Assembly (NCBI GenBank): GCA_029204225.1
Contig: CM055110.1
Coordinates: 45,656,267-45,720,266 of the forward strand
DNA: 64,000 bases
Direction: 5' to 3'
Source: Diphasiastrum complanatum
Lineage: Eukaryota > Streptophyta > Lycopodiopsida > Lycopodiales > Lycopodiaceae
Positions 20,771 to 30,988 of the stretch are shown here, one piece after another. Each line of letters starts with the position of its first letter. Within the stretch, counting starts at the first letter, position 1. Below the pieces are notes generated by a model that saw only the letters and a program-made list of their open reading frames with translations, ran no database searches and was not told the origin of the DNA. A program made the translations under genes and the position numbers.

Positions 20771-21593
20771 TGTTGGAAGTAGATCTGGTTTGTCAATGTT
20801 TGGCTAGATCTACTCATGATGTGGTGTAGTATAGAGAGGATCGTCCGCTTTCTAAGTTTTTTTCCAAACTTTGGACTGAGTGCGAAAATAAAACAATGAT
20901 GAAGCACTAAGGCTTACCCAACTAGTGCTCGAAACAGAAATGAAATTAACTAAGATGACAAAATACAAAACCAAACTAAGGCTTACCCAACTAGCAAAGT
21001 GATTAAACTAAATCCTAGATTAACACCCAAAGGGTAGTAAAATGAGATTGCGATTAATACTAAGCAAATGAGCAGTAATGAACATGCCACAATAAAATCG
21101 ATGAAAAGGAGCCACGAGGAGGCCCGAGCACCTTCCATCAAGCTATGCACCTTTCCAAGGGGAACACAAATGAAATAGAATGATAATTCTCCAAAATAGA
21201 GAGCAAGATAGCTTAATCTCAAAAGTGTTGTTTACAATGCAAATACTTCTCCTTTTATGGCAAGGAGGGTATTCCATAAGTGTCTACTAACTTATGGGAC
21301 TAATCTGTTTTTAGCCTTTCTAGAACTTCTAATTTAGGATTTAGAACTTCAAATTTTTTAACTTAGAAAAACTTAAGATAAAATATTTCTACTCTTAAGT
21401 TTCCTAAGTCTAAGTTCTAAATCTAAGTTTAAGCTACTTTATTATTATTTAAGCTTCTACTCATGGACTTACAAAACACATGCCATGGCTGAAGTTTATT
21501 GACAGATACTCATACGTGGTCTTACAAAACACATGCCACAGAGTTTTATTTCTTTCTTTTTTTATTTTCTCTGTGTTAGCACAGTTGCTAACA
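20771..21593 (-). mobile_element. 3' LTR (823 bp) of the Athila/Tat-like element, minus orientation
   Basis: It reads on the minus strand from TGTTAGCAACTGTGCTAACA (21593) to TACTTCCAACA (20771) and aligns end to end with 11320-12139 at about 96% by eye. It is preceded on the minus strand by a polypurine tract, so it is the 3' LTR, whereas the copy at 11320 has the primer site and is the 5' LTR. The outer end abuts ccatc in the reverse transcriptase, the same 5 bp as at the other copy. LTRs of one element should be parallel; here they are inverted. Confidence 0.9.
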
Positions 21594-21612
21594 TTATCCC
21601 CCTCCTTATTGG
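21594..21612 (-). other. Polypurine tract
   Basis: The minus strand reads aataaggagggggataa directly before the LTR start TGTTAGC. This is the plus-strand primer site of a retroelement and shows that internal 3' sequence of the element lies to the right (21613 upward, minus strand). Confidence 0.8.
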
Positions 21613-21619
21613 ATTGGTG

Positions 21620-22790
21620 GTCTCACACCAATTGATGCATTTTCGTCCTGGATCTTTTGTGCTTTTTAGAGACGAGACTGTTGCTGTCGAGAGTGGTAGA
21701 TTGTTGTGCCGATGCCCTCCATCATTTGCCACCGTAATTTGTTCAGGAAGGGCATGGGTTTGTAATAATGGAGCATACCCTGGGGAAAGTTATGGGTTTT
21801 CCATAGCTCCACCATATCAACGTGCAGGGTGGAAGTGAGTGCAACGCGATAATAGAGCCTTGCAACGTTGATATGGTTGTCTTGCGTTCGCAAGGGTTTA
21901 TTGATATCAAGGACGATTGGGGGTAACCCTCAATCCCAAAAGCCTGAGTTCTGCCAAAAATGCCACCAGGCTGCAATTATCCGCAAAATATCTGACGTCG
22001 CGATCAGGATTGCCATGGTGCTTCTGGTAGAATACTCGGCAGTTGGTGACCATGTCTTCGGCTAAGTTGCCGGTATCCACGCCTGTGAGCTTAGGCCACA
22101 AGATTATGTTCTTGACCTTGGTGGTAGGAAACGGTTCTCGCCTCGCTATTGGATAGTAATAAGGATTGGTGCGCATGTAGGAGGGAGCTTCGAGATACCG
22201 TGCCATTGAGGTCTTACTTTGCAGGAAGAGCTGATGACGCCAGAGAGTCTGTAGATCCAGGAGTTTGACTGTTGTCTTATGTGTCTGACACTGGTCCAAA
22301 TCTGGCAGTATGTAGCCACTTCGCTCTTTCGTTGTTGGATACTTCTTTGCAAACTCTTGAGAGGCCCGCAACTCCTTGCTTGGTTCTATGGGCGTGATTC
22401 TGTGCCGGATGGTTGGTGCTTCAGAAGCAATCTCGTGTTGGATTTTTGGATCGGGTTCAGGAGAGAGAGGAGGCGAGGGGTTAGCTTCTGCAATTCTTTG
22501 TGACTCAGGAGAAAATTGTCGTGGAATGAAGGTGGGGTTAGTGGTGTCGAAAGGGTTAGAAGCGGTGGAAGGGAAAAGATAATGTTGGGAGCTGGTACCC
22601 CCAGAGCCTAACGGATTGGTTGGTGTTTGAGCTCCTTGCCCCAGGGGTTGGCCTTAAAATGCAGAGCCTTGAGTTGCAGGAGGAGGCTATTGGAATCCTG
22701 TTCCATCTCCACCATCTGGTCCATCAAAGTGGTGTCCCGAATCATGGAATTGGGCGTGCTCTGCATGAACCGACGGTGTCGACTGGGCAT
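21620..22790 (-). pseudogene. C-terminal part of an unclassified post-pol ORF
   Basis: The frame 22371-21907 includes QEFAKKYPTTKERSGYILPD, KTSMARYLEAPSYM, KNIILWPKLTGVDTG and FADNCSLVAFLAELRLLG. It is a hydrophilic, mostly helical protein with no transmembrane segment or known domain that I recognise. Coding continues upstream through 22608-22790 in a different frame, and downstream toward the polypurine tract with interruptions. It follows the coiled-coil part at 22798-23121 and probably belongs to one long protein starting at 24683. The position between pol and the 3' LTR is where Athila/Tat-type elements can carry an extra (env-like) ORF. Confidence 0.5.
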
Positions 22791-22797
22791 CAGCCTT

Positions 22798-23960
22798 TCA
22801 GCGTTCTTCCAGGGTGGCTATGTGCTGGTTTAGGGCCTCGACGGAAGCAATGTATGATTGTTGTAATTTTGAGTGTTGCTCTGTTGTGGCTTTCAGCTTT
22901 TCGGCTAGCATTTGATAGGCCACCACTGGAATGGCAGTTCCCTCAGGAATAGCTGGTGGTGTAAAGTCGTTGAAGTCCACCATTTCCAACTGTTCCTTCA
23001 TAGTAGAACATGCTGCTTGTGATTCTGCTGTAGCCTCATCCTTTTCGGCTTTGAGGGTATCGATGGTTTGCTGCATGTTGGATACCTTCAGTTGGAGCTG
23101 GTTTTGGAGATGGAGTAGCATCTACTGTTGTTGTTGATTGTAATTCGTGAGGTTCTGGATTTGCAGCTGTTGTTGTTTATTTTCCTCCTGCAGCCTTGCT
23201 TTTTCTTTCTGAAGGCCCGCCATAGCACCATCGTCAAATTGCCGCATAGTATATTGTCCCCCTAGGGTGCCAAATAGATTGTATTGGAGCTCATTCACCA
23301 ACCACACCGCTTTTTGGGCTGCAAGGGGTAACTGCTCCCAAGGACCAATGTCAGGGAGGGTGCGTGTGTAGTTAGGATACGACATTGGGTTGAATGGCAG
23401 AAAATCAGAAGCAGGGCTAGACGGAGGTGTATGAAAGGCAAGTGAGGGTGATTGTGGATTGAGGGGTACAAGAGGTGGGAAGATACTGCGTGGCAGAGAT
23501 TGTTGGATTGGGTTAGTGGTGATAGTGGTTGATGGAAGTGCAGTTAGTAATTGTAATGCAAAATCATCTACATTGACTGTGGAGTCAAGTAGGGTGGAGA
23601 TTTGTGTAGGTGAGGGATTTTGTGGAAGTGTGGAAGTGAAGCCCGTGTTGAGAGTTAGTGAGGGTGTGGAGGTGGCAGTAAATGGTGGAGGTGGTGGTGG
23701 GAGTGTGAGAGCAAGTGATGGAGAGGAGATTGTCTGTGTGGACGGAATCATGCCCATAGGATCAGAGCCGAAAGTGCTTGTCGTTCCAGAGCTGTCTGCT
23801 GTTGCTGCTACTGCTTGTCGGCGTTGCTGGGCTGGTGAAGTAAGGTCGCCTGCTGCTCTAGGACCTCCTTTGGGACCTGAGATGGTTTAAGGCTCCCTCC
23901 GGATTCAACATATTCCACCCTGATGTCGCTGGATAGAATGTCATGTGGGACATTAGCTTA
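22798..23960 (-). pseudogene. Pro-rich and coiled-coil middle part of the unclassified post-pol ORF
   Basis: The frame 23757-23122 is rich in Pro, Ser and Thr (LTLPPPPPPFTATSTPSLT) and ends in a Gln-rich heptad-like stretch (LQKEKARLQEENKQQQLQIQ). The next frame, 23121-22798, continues the coiled coil (LQLKVSNMQQTIDTLKAEKD) and ends ALNQHIATLEER; the two are separated by one stop. Between 23960 and 23758 the same protein continues in another frame (PKEVLEQQATLLHQ) with a TAG where CAG repeats suggest Gln. The protein looks like a multimerising structural factor. No homology recognised. Confidence 0.5.
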
Positions 23961-23969
23961 TGTGCTGGC

Positions 23970-24683
23970 TCACTTTTTTGTGCTTGGATAAATATCATCC
24001 AGCTTCTTGATGGCAGCATCCGCCCTAGACCCCAATTGTTTGGTGACCAACATGTGGAGGAGATACCCACATTTGGTAGTTGGTTTGCGGGCTTTTAGAG
24101 CTCCGCACAGCTTCTCTGCTACCTTCTCAGCCCACTTGTAATTTTGAATGGGATCGTCCATGGTGAGGGTCGGAGAAAAGAGGTCGCTTGGTGGTATGCG
24201 ATCCATCTTGGTGGTATGCACTGCGACCATTGTGACGAAGATCTCTGAGGCGGCCCGTGGATGGGGATCCGTGATGAGGCGGATAGCAATCCTGTCGTTG
24301 GTTTGGGCAATGGTTCTGTCGTCATCTGTTAGAAACTTTGTGAAGTACTTGGCATCATAGCTGGTGCCCTTTCCATGGATTGTCTCTCCGAGATTAGGAA
24401 AGCCGATGCTCTGGAGATCCCCAAGAGTAGGATAGCTGTCACTCTTGGATGTAATCCGAAAAGTTTGGAACTCATCCGAATAGGTGGAGTAGGCTGCTCG
24501 GATGAGGCTCTCGGTTTGCTGGTCCCAAAAAAGTGTCAGATCAAAGCCAAGGTTGGTGAGGATATTCTTGGCCAGGGTGAGATGCTCAGCGTAATTTTTA
24601 AGATAGATCATGACGATATTCCCTGAATAAGGACGAGGGGGTTTACGTTGATGCAAGCTAAGCGAGGGATCGCGGGAAGCCAT
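23970..24683 (-). CDS. N-terminal domain (237 aa) of the unclassified post-pol ORF
   Basis: The open frame starts MASRDPSLSLHQRKPPRPYS at 24683 and ends at a stop after IYPSTKK. It is a mixed helical domain with motifs such as GKGTSYDAKYFTKFLTDDDR, IAIRLITDPHPRAASEIFV and YKWAEKVAEKLCGALKARK. It has no zinc knuckle, protease, RT, signal peptide or membrane segment. A TATA-like box lies 110 bp upstream, so it may have its own promoter. It follows the integrase tail of a minus-strand gypsy pol (25380-28802) and precedes the 3' LTR at 21593. It could be an env-like/additional ORF of the Athila/Tat-like element or of an unrelated insertion. Coding downstream is interrupted by stops and frameshifts. 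Confidence 0.55.
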   Translation of the reverse strand: MASRDPSLSLHQRKPPRPYSGNIVMIYLKNYAEHLTLAKNILTNLGFDLTLFWDQQTESLIRAAYSTYSDEFQTFRITSKSDSYPTLGDLQSIGFPNLGETIHGKGTSYDAKYFTKFLTDDDRTIAQTNDRIAIRLITDPHPRAASEIFVTMVAVHTTKMDRIPPSDLFSPTLTMDDPIQNYKWAEKVAEKLCGALKARKPTTKCGYLLHMLVTKQLGSRADAAIKKLDDIYPSTKK

Positions 24684-24792
24684 GATAGCAGTGATTTTAG
24701 ATTGCTCTGAGAATTTTAAAAATTTTGAAAAAAATTTGGCATGAACTCGAGAGCAGCAATCTAAAATGAACTCGTGGAGAGAAGGTGGAGGA

Positions 24793-24802
24793 CTATATAT
24801 AG
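24793..24802 (-). promoter_or_regulatory. TATA-like box upstream of the 237-aa ORF
   Basis: ctatatatag lies 110 bp upstream of the ATG at 24683 in otherwise mixed sequence. The distance would allow initiation about 30 bp downstream and a leader of roughly 80 nt. The site is itself palindromic, so orientation comes only from the ORF. Confidence 0.45.
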
Positions 24803-25374
24803 ACTTTTTTTGGCAGGAATTCGCAACTTCACCCAGAAATCATCCTCAGTGTCCACGATTTGGTAATGATGGTTGCGAATTTCGAGGCAACGTTCTAAGG
24901 GCCTGCGAATTCTTGTAAGTGATTTTTCTATGCCAAAAGAGAAAAAACGTTTGACAGTGCAAAAATGTGTCTGATCAAAATTCGTAGAGATAGCAGAGAA
25001 ATCTTGAGGATCAATTCGAGCTCCATCGAATTGTCTACGAATTCTGATGATGGATATCTGATGAATAAAACTACATTTTTCTATTTTTAGACATTTGTTT
25101 ATCTGAGATAAAATTCGCGGAGGCCAAAAATGAATCGTACTCTATGAAAAAAAGGTCAGGCGAATTCTATCTGAGATGTTGTGAAAAATATTTCTTCTGA
25201 AACTAATGACTTTTGTGGTTTTCTCAGAGAAGACTGTTGGTATACTTGATCTGATAGTATCTTGATGATTGGAACAAGAAAGCACAGCAAAAATGTTGTC
25301 GAAATGGCATGTAGACAATAAAAAGGAGAAAAAACAGTAGGAAAGAAAACAACTAATACATATCAAGATAAAAA

Positions 25375-26470
25375 CAAGGTTCATTGTACTTTCTCAGTCG
25401 ACTCCCATTGACCACAGTGTCGAGGATATCGCCTTAAAGGGTTTGGAGTTGGACATATCCAGAGGCAAAGATTTTTTTAATGACGTAAGGTCCTTGGCCA
25501 ACAAATTTCAGTTTGCCTTTGAAGGCTTTGGCCTGGTATAGCAGGACCTTATCTCCAATCTAGAAATCTCTAAGTTTCAATGATCGATCATGCCATGCTT
25601 TTTGTCATCGTTTGTGGACTTGTTGAGCATGGATGCTGATCCTTCGTGTTTCACAAAGTTGCTCTAGATGGAATAACCTATTTGCTAGATTCCGAGGAGT
25701 ATCAAGCTCAAGGTTATAGGCTACTCAAAGGGAGGGTATATGGAATTCCACAGGCATAACGGCTTCTTGGCAATATGTGAGCTGGAAAGGGATTAAGCAT
25801 GTAGCTCGCTTTGGGGTGGTGTGATAAGCCCAGAGAGCAGCATGGAGTTTGAGTTCCCAATCAGATCGGCTGGATTCGACGATTTTGGTGAGAATTTGAC
25901 ATAGGATTTTATTGGTGGATTCTGCCTGGCCATTGTAGCGTGGATAATATGAGGAACTTTTGCGATGTACCACAAAAAATATGGAAAGAAGATCTGCAAT
26001 GACAGAGTTAAGGAAATGTGTACCCCTATCACTAATAAACTCTAGAGGACATCCGAACCGAACTATAACCTGTTCATAGAAAATTTTGGCGGTAGAACGA
26101 TCGTCAGCATTGTGAACAGCTCATGCTTCAGCCCATTTAGTGCAATAGTCCGTAGCTACTATGATGTGTGTGTGTGTCGAGCAGTAGGACTAATAGGTCC
26201 GACATACTCAATTCTCCATTTCTGGAAAGCTTGATCAGTGGGTGCGGGGTGTAAAGACATGTGGTCTATTTTTGGAAGCGTTTTGTGCGTTGGCAGAAAT
26301 CACAAGCCTTAGTGTAATTGTGCGTATCCTTGAAGAGTGTTGGCCACCAAAAATCGGCCAAGAGGATTTTCTTAGCAGTTGTTTCAGAAGAGAAATGGTC
26401 TGCACCAATACCTTCGAAATTACAGAGGGTATTTCTCCATCAGTAAGACATTGTCGGATAATTCCATCTA
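25375..26470 (-). pseudogene. Ty3/gypsy integrase, broken (Athila/Tat-like)
   Basis: The minus-strand fragments read in order: ILLADFWWPTLFKD with CDFCQRTKRFQK (zinc finger, about 26440-26270); a core riddled with stops; RKSSSYYPRYNGQAESTNKILCQI (C-terminal catalytic Glu region, 25973-25725); then KVLLYQAKAFKGKLKFVGQGPYVIKKIF and DTVVNGSRLRKY (C-terminal domain ending about 25390). The VNGSRL-K/R-Y ending without chromodomain is characteristic of Athila/Tat-type elements. The frame is interrupted by many stops and is certainly inactive. Confidence 0.75.
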
Positions 26471-27670
26471 ACCCTTGCTTGTAGATTTCCTACAATTAAC
26501 GTATAAGGTTTAGTTTTGAGGACCAACGCATGTTGCTCAGGTTTAGAGAAGTAAGGATCCATCTGCCTTGAAATTAGATATTTGGTAATTTCCCTAGCCC
26601 ATACAGGTGTAGAGTCAACTTGGAAAAGGATTGCATATGGTAAATCATCATTGATGCCTTGATTAGGGGTAGGAAGGTTAGGAATTCGGGATAGATGGTC
26701 TGCTAAAAAATGCTGAACTCCCTTACGAACCACAATCTTAAATTCAAATTCTTGCAATAATAAGATCCATCTAGTAATACGGCCTGTGGTGTAGGTCTTG
26801 GTGATGAGATACAACAATGCTTGATGATCAGTGAAGAACACAAAGACTTTTCCTAGAAGATAATGGCGAAACTTCTGAACCACATATACCACTGCCAAGG
26901 CTTCGCGTTTGGTAGTGGTATAATTGACTTCAGCAGGTATCAATTGTCGACTAAGAAAACAAATTGGGTAGTCCTTTTTGAATTCTCCCGGTTGGGTGAG
27001 CATTGTTCCAATGGCATACTTGGATGCATCGGTATGCACATGGAATTCGTTAGAATAATCAGGAGCCCGGAGGATGGGTGCATGGGTAAGGGCTTCCTTG
27101 AGTTGATTAAAGACGACGCGTTGTTCATCCGTCCATTTGGAAACTACAACTACTTTGTAGATTAAGCATGCTTTGTTAGCAAAATCAAAAATAAAGCACC
27201 GATAGTAGTTGGTGTGGCCAGGGAAGGAGTAAACTTCACGTATTGTACGTGGTTCCGGTAGATTTTGAATGATAAGGATCTTTTCAAGGTCAGTGGAAAT
27301 GCCATTTCGTGAGATAATATGTCCTAACACAATACCATGGGTTACCCAAATCTGGCATTTTTCAGGATTAAGAGAGATGCCGAAGCGTTGACATTGGATA
27401 AAAAAAAATTTGAGCACAGACAGATGGCGTATTTCTTTGGAATGTGCTCCTAAATCGTCCAAGTAAACTTCTAAGGTATCGCCCATCTGCTGAGAAAAGG
27501 CCGCTTGCATAACACGTTGGAAGGTGCTAGGAGCATTGCAGAGACCAAAGGGCATGACTTTCCAGCTGAAGGTTCTCCATTCTGTGGCAAACACGGTTTT
27601 GTGTTGATCTTCTTCAGCGATTTGGATCATATTGTATCCGCTAAAGCCATCTAAGAAGGAGTAAGCCTCA
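26440..27670 (-). pseudogene. Ty3/gypsy reverse transcriptase (palm/thumb) and RNase H
   Basis: This long open frame (396 aa, 27630-26440) contains WKVMPFGLCNAPSTFQRVM, the catalytic motif VYLDDLGAHSK (YxDD form YLDD), GHIISRNGISTD, the RNase H start HVHTDASKYAIGTML, TTTKREALAVVYVVQKFRHYL, FFTDHQALLYL, and the HFLADHLSR end of RNase H. It follows the RT fingers at 27678-28802 across a small frame break and leads into the integrase zinc finger at about 26450. RT and RNase H catalytic residues are retained, but the flanking protein is interrupted. Confidence 0.85.
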
Positions 27671-27677
27671 TCTCCTG

Positions 27678-28802
27678 CTAGAATTTTTTTGAAAGGGATT
27701 CTTTGAAAGGTAATGGAAAATGATCATGTTTAGTGACGACGTTAAGTTTCTTAAAATCAACACAGATGCGGAGTTTTCCATTTTTTTTGGGGACGATGAC
27801 AATTGGGGAGACCCACTCAGTATGCTCAATTTCATAGATAAATTCTGCATCTAAGAGGCATTGTAATTCTTCTTTCATCTTGGCCTTATAGATGGGATTG
27901 CATCTGTATGGACGACTCGCAGTGGGTCTCGCACCTGGTTTAAGCGAGATACGATGCACAACTACTTGGGGTGAGATGCCTTTCATGTCTTTATAGGTCC
28001 AAGCAAAGACATGTCGATATTTTCGCAGGAGCTTTTCAAGCCGTCTGCGTTGTTCGCGATTGAGATGAGCTTCGACGTGGACAAGATATTCGTTGGTTCC
28101 ATTTGGCTCACTCAGGGAAAGGGTTATGGTTTGTGCAGGGCCTTCGTAGGGTGAATTACCAGTTGGCTCACATTGAGCTTGGGGTAATTGGATTGTGACA
28201 TCCTCGATTGTATAGTCCTTAAAGTATGCAGAAACATCATGGGCTGGAGATTCGAGGGGAGCCTTGTCTTTCTCTTGCCGAGATGGTGTTTGGAATTTTT
28301 CGGGGACTGGTGTAGGACTAGAGGCAATCTCAGGAACTTCCCAAACAATGGTGAGGTCACCCGACGGTTGAATTTGAAGTGGTTTTTTCATTTTCTCTTT
28401 CATAGTATGACCATGTGGTTGAGGTTTCGGTGGTGGAGATGTGTGTGGATGAGGGACAGTTGGTATGTCATGGAGGATCTCGTCATCAATTTGAAAGATA
28501 GTCTCCTCCTCACAGAGATCCCATGGATAGTGTGGGCATTTGGGACGGTAGAATTTTGTCTCAGGTTTTTCAATTGCAACCTTGGCAACTGGTTCCACCT
28601 TGGAAGCATGTTGTGGATAGGTCCTAGGTGGGAGTGCTTCCATATAGTTGAGGATCTGAATATCAGAAATGTCCATATCTTCTAGGCAATTCTGAATTGG
28701 TAAGACGTTCTCGTCATCAATGAATAAATTGTCTGAATTTCCATTTGTTTTTTCAATTGAAGACACTAGTTCACTATGTGATTTCCTGTAAAAATAGAAC
28801 AC
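27678..28802 (-). pseudogene. Ty3/gypsy pol N-terminal region: linker and RT fingers
   Basis: The 374-aa open frame has a Pro-rich, charged linker for about 240 residues, then LEKLLRKYRHVFAWTYKDMKG, ISPQVVVHRISLKPGARP, MKEELQCLLDAEFIYEIEH, TEWVSPIVIVPKKNGKLRIC and VDFKKLNVVTKHDHFPLPF, i.e. RT motifs up to the fingers. No protease D-S/T-G motif was found between it and the gag piece at 29024-29431, so the protease has probably been lost or lies in an unreadable stretch. The frame ends a few codons past HFPLPF and RT resumes at 27630. Confidence 0.8.
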
Positions 28803-29445
28803 CAGACATTTTCCCTGGTAGGAAAAGTCTTTGCAAACTTTTCAGGTTCCTTGTTTGCTTCTCCGTGGAAATTTTTCAATGCTTTGATCTTCTCATCAAA
28901 TTGCAACTGCAACTTTTCCATCTGTTTCTGCTGGGTCTTCCCAAGTTTCCCGAACTCATTGAGCATCATTTCTGTAGTAGCATTGGCATTTGTTGATGCA
29001 ATAGTGGTGGATGTCGTAGTAGTCTACCCTGCTATATAAGGCAACATACTGACATTCGGCTCATCATCTGAATCTTCATCCTCCTCCCGAATTGCATCGT
29101 CCATCGCATTTTGCAAAAGTGCGTACTCATTATGGCGTTTCGGCTCACGTATGATCCATTTAGGTAGACCTGACAAAAACCACATAATCATGGCATTCTC
29201 ATCAATCAGCTCAGGCTCACATTCAGATCTAAGACGTTTCACCCTTTCGATGTAATCTCGAACCATTTCCCGCTTTCCCATTTTAATTTTACTTAAAAGT
29301 AGGAAAGGGTCTTCCATAAACTTCCGCGGTTTGAACCGTGTGATAAGGGCTCGTTTAACAACCTCCCAATTTGTACGCCCAGTTTCATCTTGGTTATAGT
29401 ACCAATCTTGTGTTGCGTCTGTTAAGGCCATAGGAAACTAGCATA
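28766..29445 (-). pseudogene. Ty3/gypsy gag C-terminal half
   Basis: The frame 29431-29024 contains ALTDATQDWYYNQDETGRTN, WEVVKRALITRFKPRKF and KMGKREMVRDYIERVKRL, typical of the Retrotrans_gag domain (ALxxxAxxWY...W..l...F...F). It ends at a TAG after LPYIAG. Downstream (28969-28766) a Lys/Glu-rich coiled-coil stretch (TQQKQMEKLQLQFDEKIKAL) continues. No CCHC knuckle seen. The N-terminal half of gag is absent: at about 29440 the sequence changes abruptly to the integrase tail of another gypsy element. Confidence 0.75.
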
Positions 29446-30515
29446 TCTTTGAGCTCAACATCGGCGGAGTAGTAGCGACACAACCTGCTTCCGTTTATGG
29501 ACATGTCAAACAGTTTGCCTTGCAGGTCGGCAAGAATGATTGCACCATTAGGTCAGATCTCTACTACCTTGTACGGTCCTTCTCCTTGAAACTTAAGCTT
29601 GTCTTTATGTGTCTTCGTATTGTATAACAAGGCCAATTCTAATGAAATCCTTGGTCTTGATATTCTGATTGTGCCAGGCCTTTCATCGCTGCTTCTCTAT
29701 TGCTAGGGCGTGAAACACTAGGGAGCGGATTTTGTGGAGCTGGAGAAGGTTGTCAAGTCTTCTGTTTGTGGATTCCTCTATACTAAGTTGTTCGACGATG
29801 GCGACTCTTAGACTCGGAACAACAAATTCGACAAGCATTACGACTTCCTATCCATACATCATCTAAAATGGGGTTTGTCCAGAACTCACTTTGAATATGG
29901 TTCTGAAAGCCCATAAAGCTGCATGAAATTTGTGTTCCCAATCCAATCGCGAAGCTTCGACCATCTTCATGATAATTCCACAGAGAAACTTATTTGATGA
30001 TTTTGCTTGTACATTGCAGTGTGGTTAATAGGGTGTATTCTTCCTATGGACAACCAAATAAGAGGATAACAAGTGAGTGATAGCCTTGTTTAGGAAATGC
30101 ATTCCGCGATCACTCACAAGTTCTAGTGGGCACCCAAAACATACTAAGATGTTCTCATATAGGAATTTAGTGGTAGAACTGGTGTCAGCCTTCCTCACTG
30201 CTTTGGCTTCTACCCATTTGGTCAAGTAGTCGATGGCTACAATGATATATCGAGCTTGGGAGCCACGGACAATTGGACGAATAGGACCGACATAGTCATT
30301 TCAAACGTCATTTCAGCCAGTATAGGTCGTAACGGCATTCTATCATTTTTCTAGGTTTTGTTGAACCGTTGGCACACATCACACCTTTTAATTTGATAAT
30401 GAATATCTTTTAACATTGTGGGCCACCACAGGCAGTGTTGTAGCACTTTCCAGTTGGTAGCTTCGACATCGAAATGCCCTTCCCCTATTTCTTCGTGGGC
30501 GATACTCACTACTAA
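29446..30515 (-). pseudogene. Second gypsy integrase fragment (Athila/Tat-like)
   Basis: The minus-strand translation shows zinc-finger residues (GEGHFDVEATNWKVLQHC, CDVCQRFNK), then the integrase core TKWVEAKAVRKADTSSTTKF and LVSDRGMHFLNKA with a catalytic Asp, and the C-terminal tail DKLKFQGEGPYKVVEI and DMSINGSRLCRYY. Numerous stops interrupt it. Both ends are abrupt: at ~30515 it is fused to a copia gag, and at ~29445 to the gag of the 21.6-29.4 kb element. It is a filler-like fragment of a relative of that element. Confidence 0.75.
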
Positions 30516-30834
30516 GATGTAGCTTGAAAGATATATCTCGCACTTCGTATAGTGTGCTCAAGATGTCCCAGACTTCTTTGGATGTCTGGGCCTCGGATAC
30601 ATGGCCGATCTGGGTATCCGAAATGTTGAGGATGATTAGCGCAAAAGCCTTTCCATCCTTCAGCTTCCATCTGGTGATTGCTGCATCGTCTGCTTCGGGT
30701 TTCCCTTCTGCACCTGTAACAACGTCATACAATTCTTTAGTCATTAGCACTGTTTTCATCTTAAATTTTCACAGATGGTAATTGGCTCCATCAAGCTTGT
30801 CCATGATAGGACTGGCTTTCCCTTGGAAATCCAT
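30516..30834 (-). pseudogene. Ty1/copia gag N-terminal fragment
   Basis: Translation starts MDFQGKASPIMDKLDGANYHL at 30834. A TGA stands where Trp of NYxxW is expected, then MKTVLMTKELYDVV, HVSEAQTSKEVWDILSTLYE and ISFKLHL, the UBN2/gag pattern of copia elements. It is cut at about 30516 by the gypsy integrase fragment. It lies 140 bp downstream of a primer-binding site and a complete 5' LTR, so it is the start of a copia element whose remainder is missing here. Confidence 0.8.
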
Positions 30835-30975
30835 GTGAAAGATAGTCTAGGTAATAGGAAAAACTATCAATGGCTTAAGTATGAAAATCTGGTGCAAAAT
30901 TACTGAACAAGAAGACAATTACTCTATCGGTTAGTAGAGTCTTGTTACTGTGGAAGCTTATTAGGCTACAAAAAT

Positions 30976-30988
30976 GGCTCTGATACCA
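30976..30988 (-). other. Primer-binding site (initiator tRNA-Met type)
   Basis: On the minus strand tggtatcagagcc directly follows the LTR end TTCCAACA with no spacer. This is the standard copia primer site complementary to initiator tRNA-Met. Confidence 0.9.

Noticed and set aside
25142-25384. 80-residue Phe/Ser-rich ORF after the integrase tail
   Set aside because: Partly overlaps the integrase end in frame-shifted reading and has no recognisable features.
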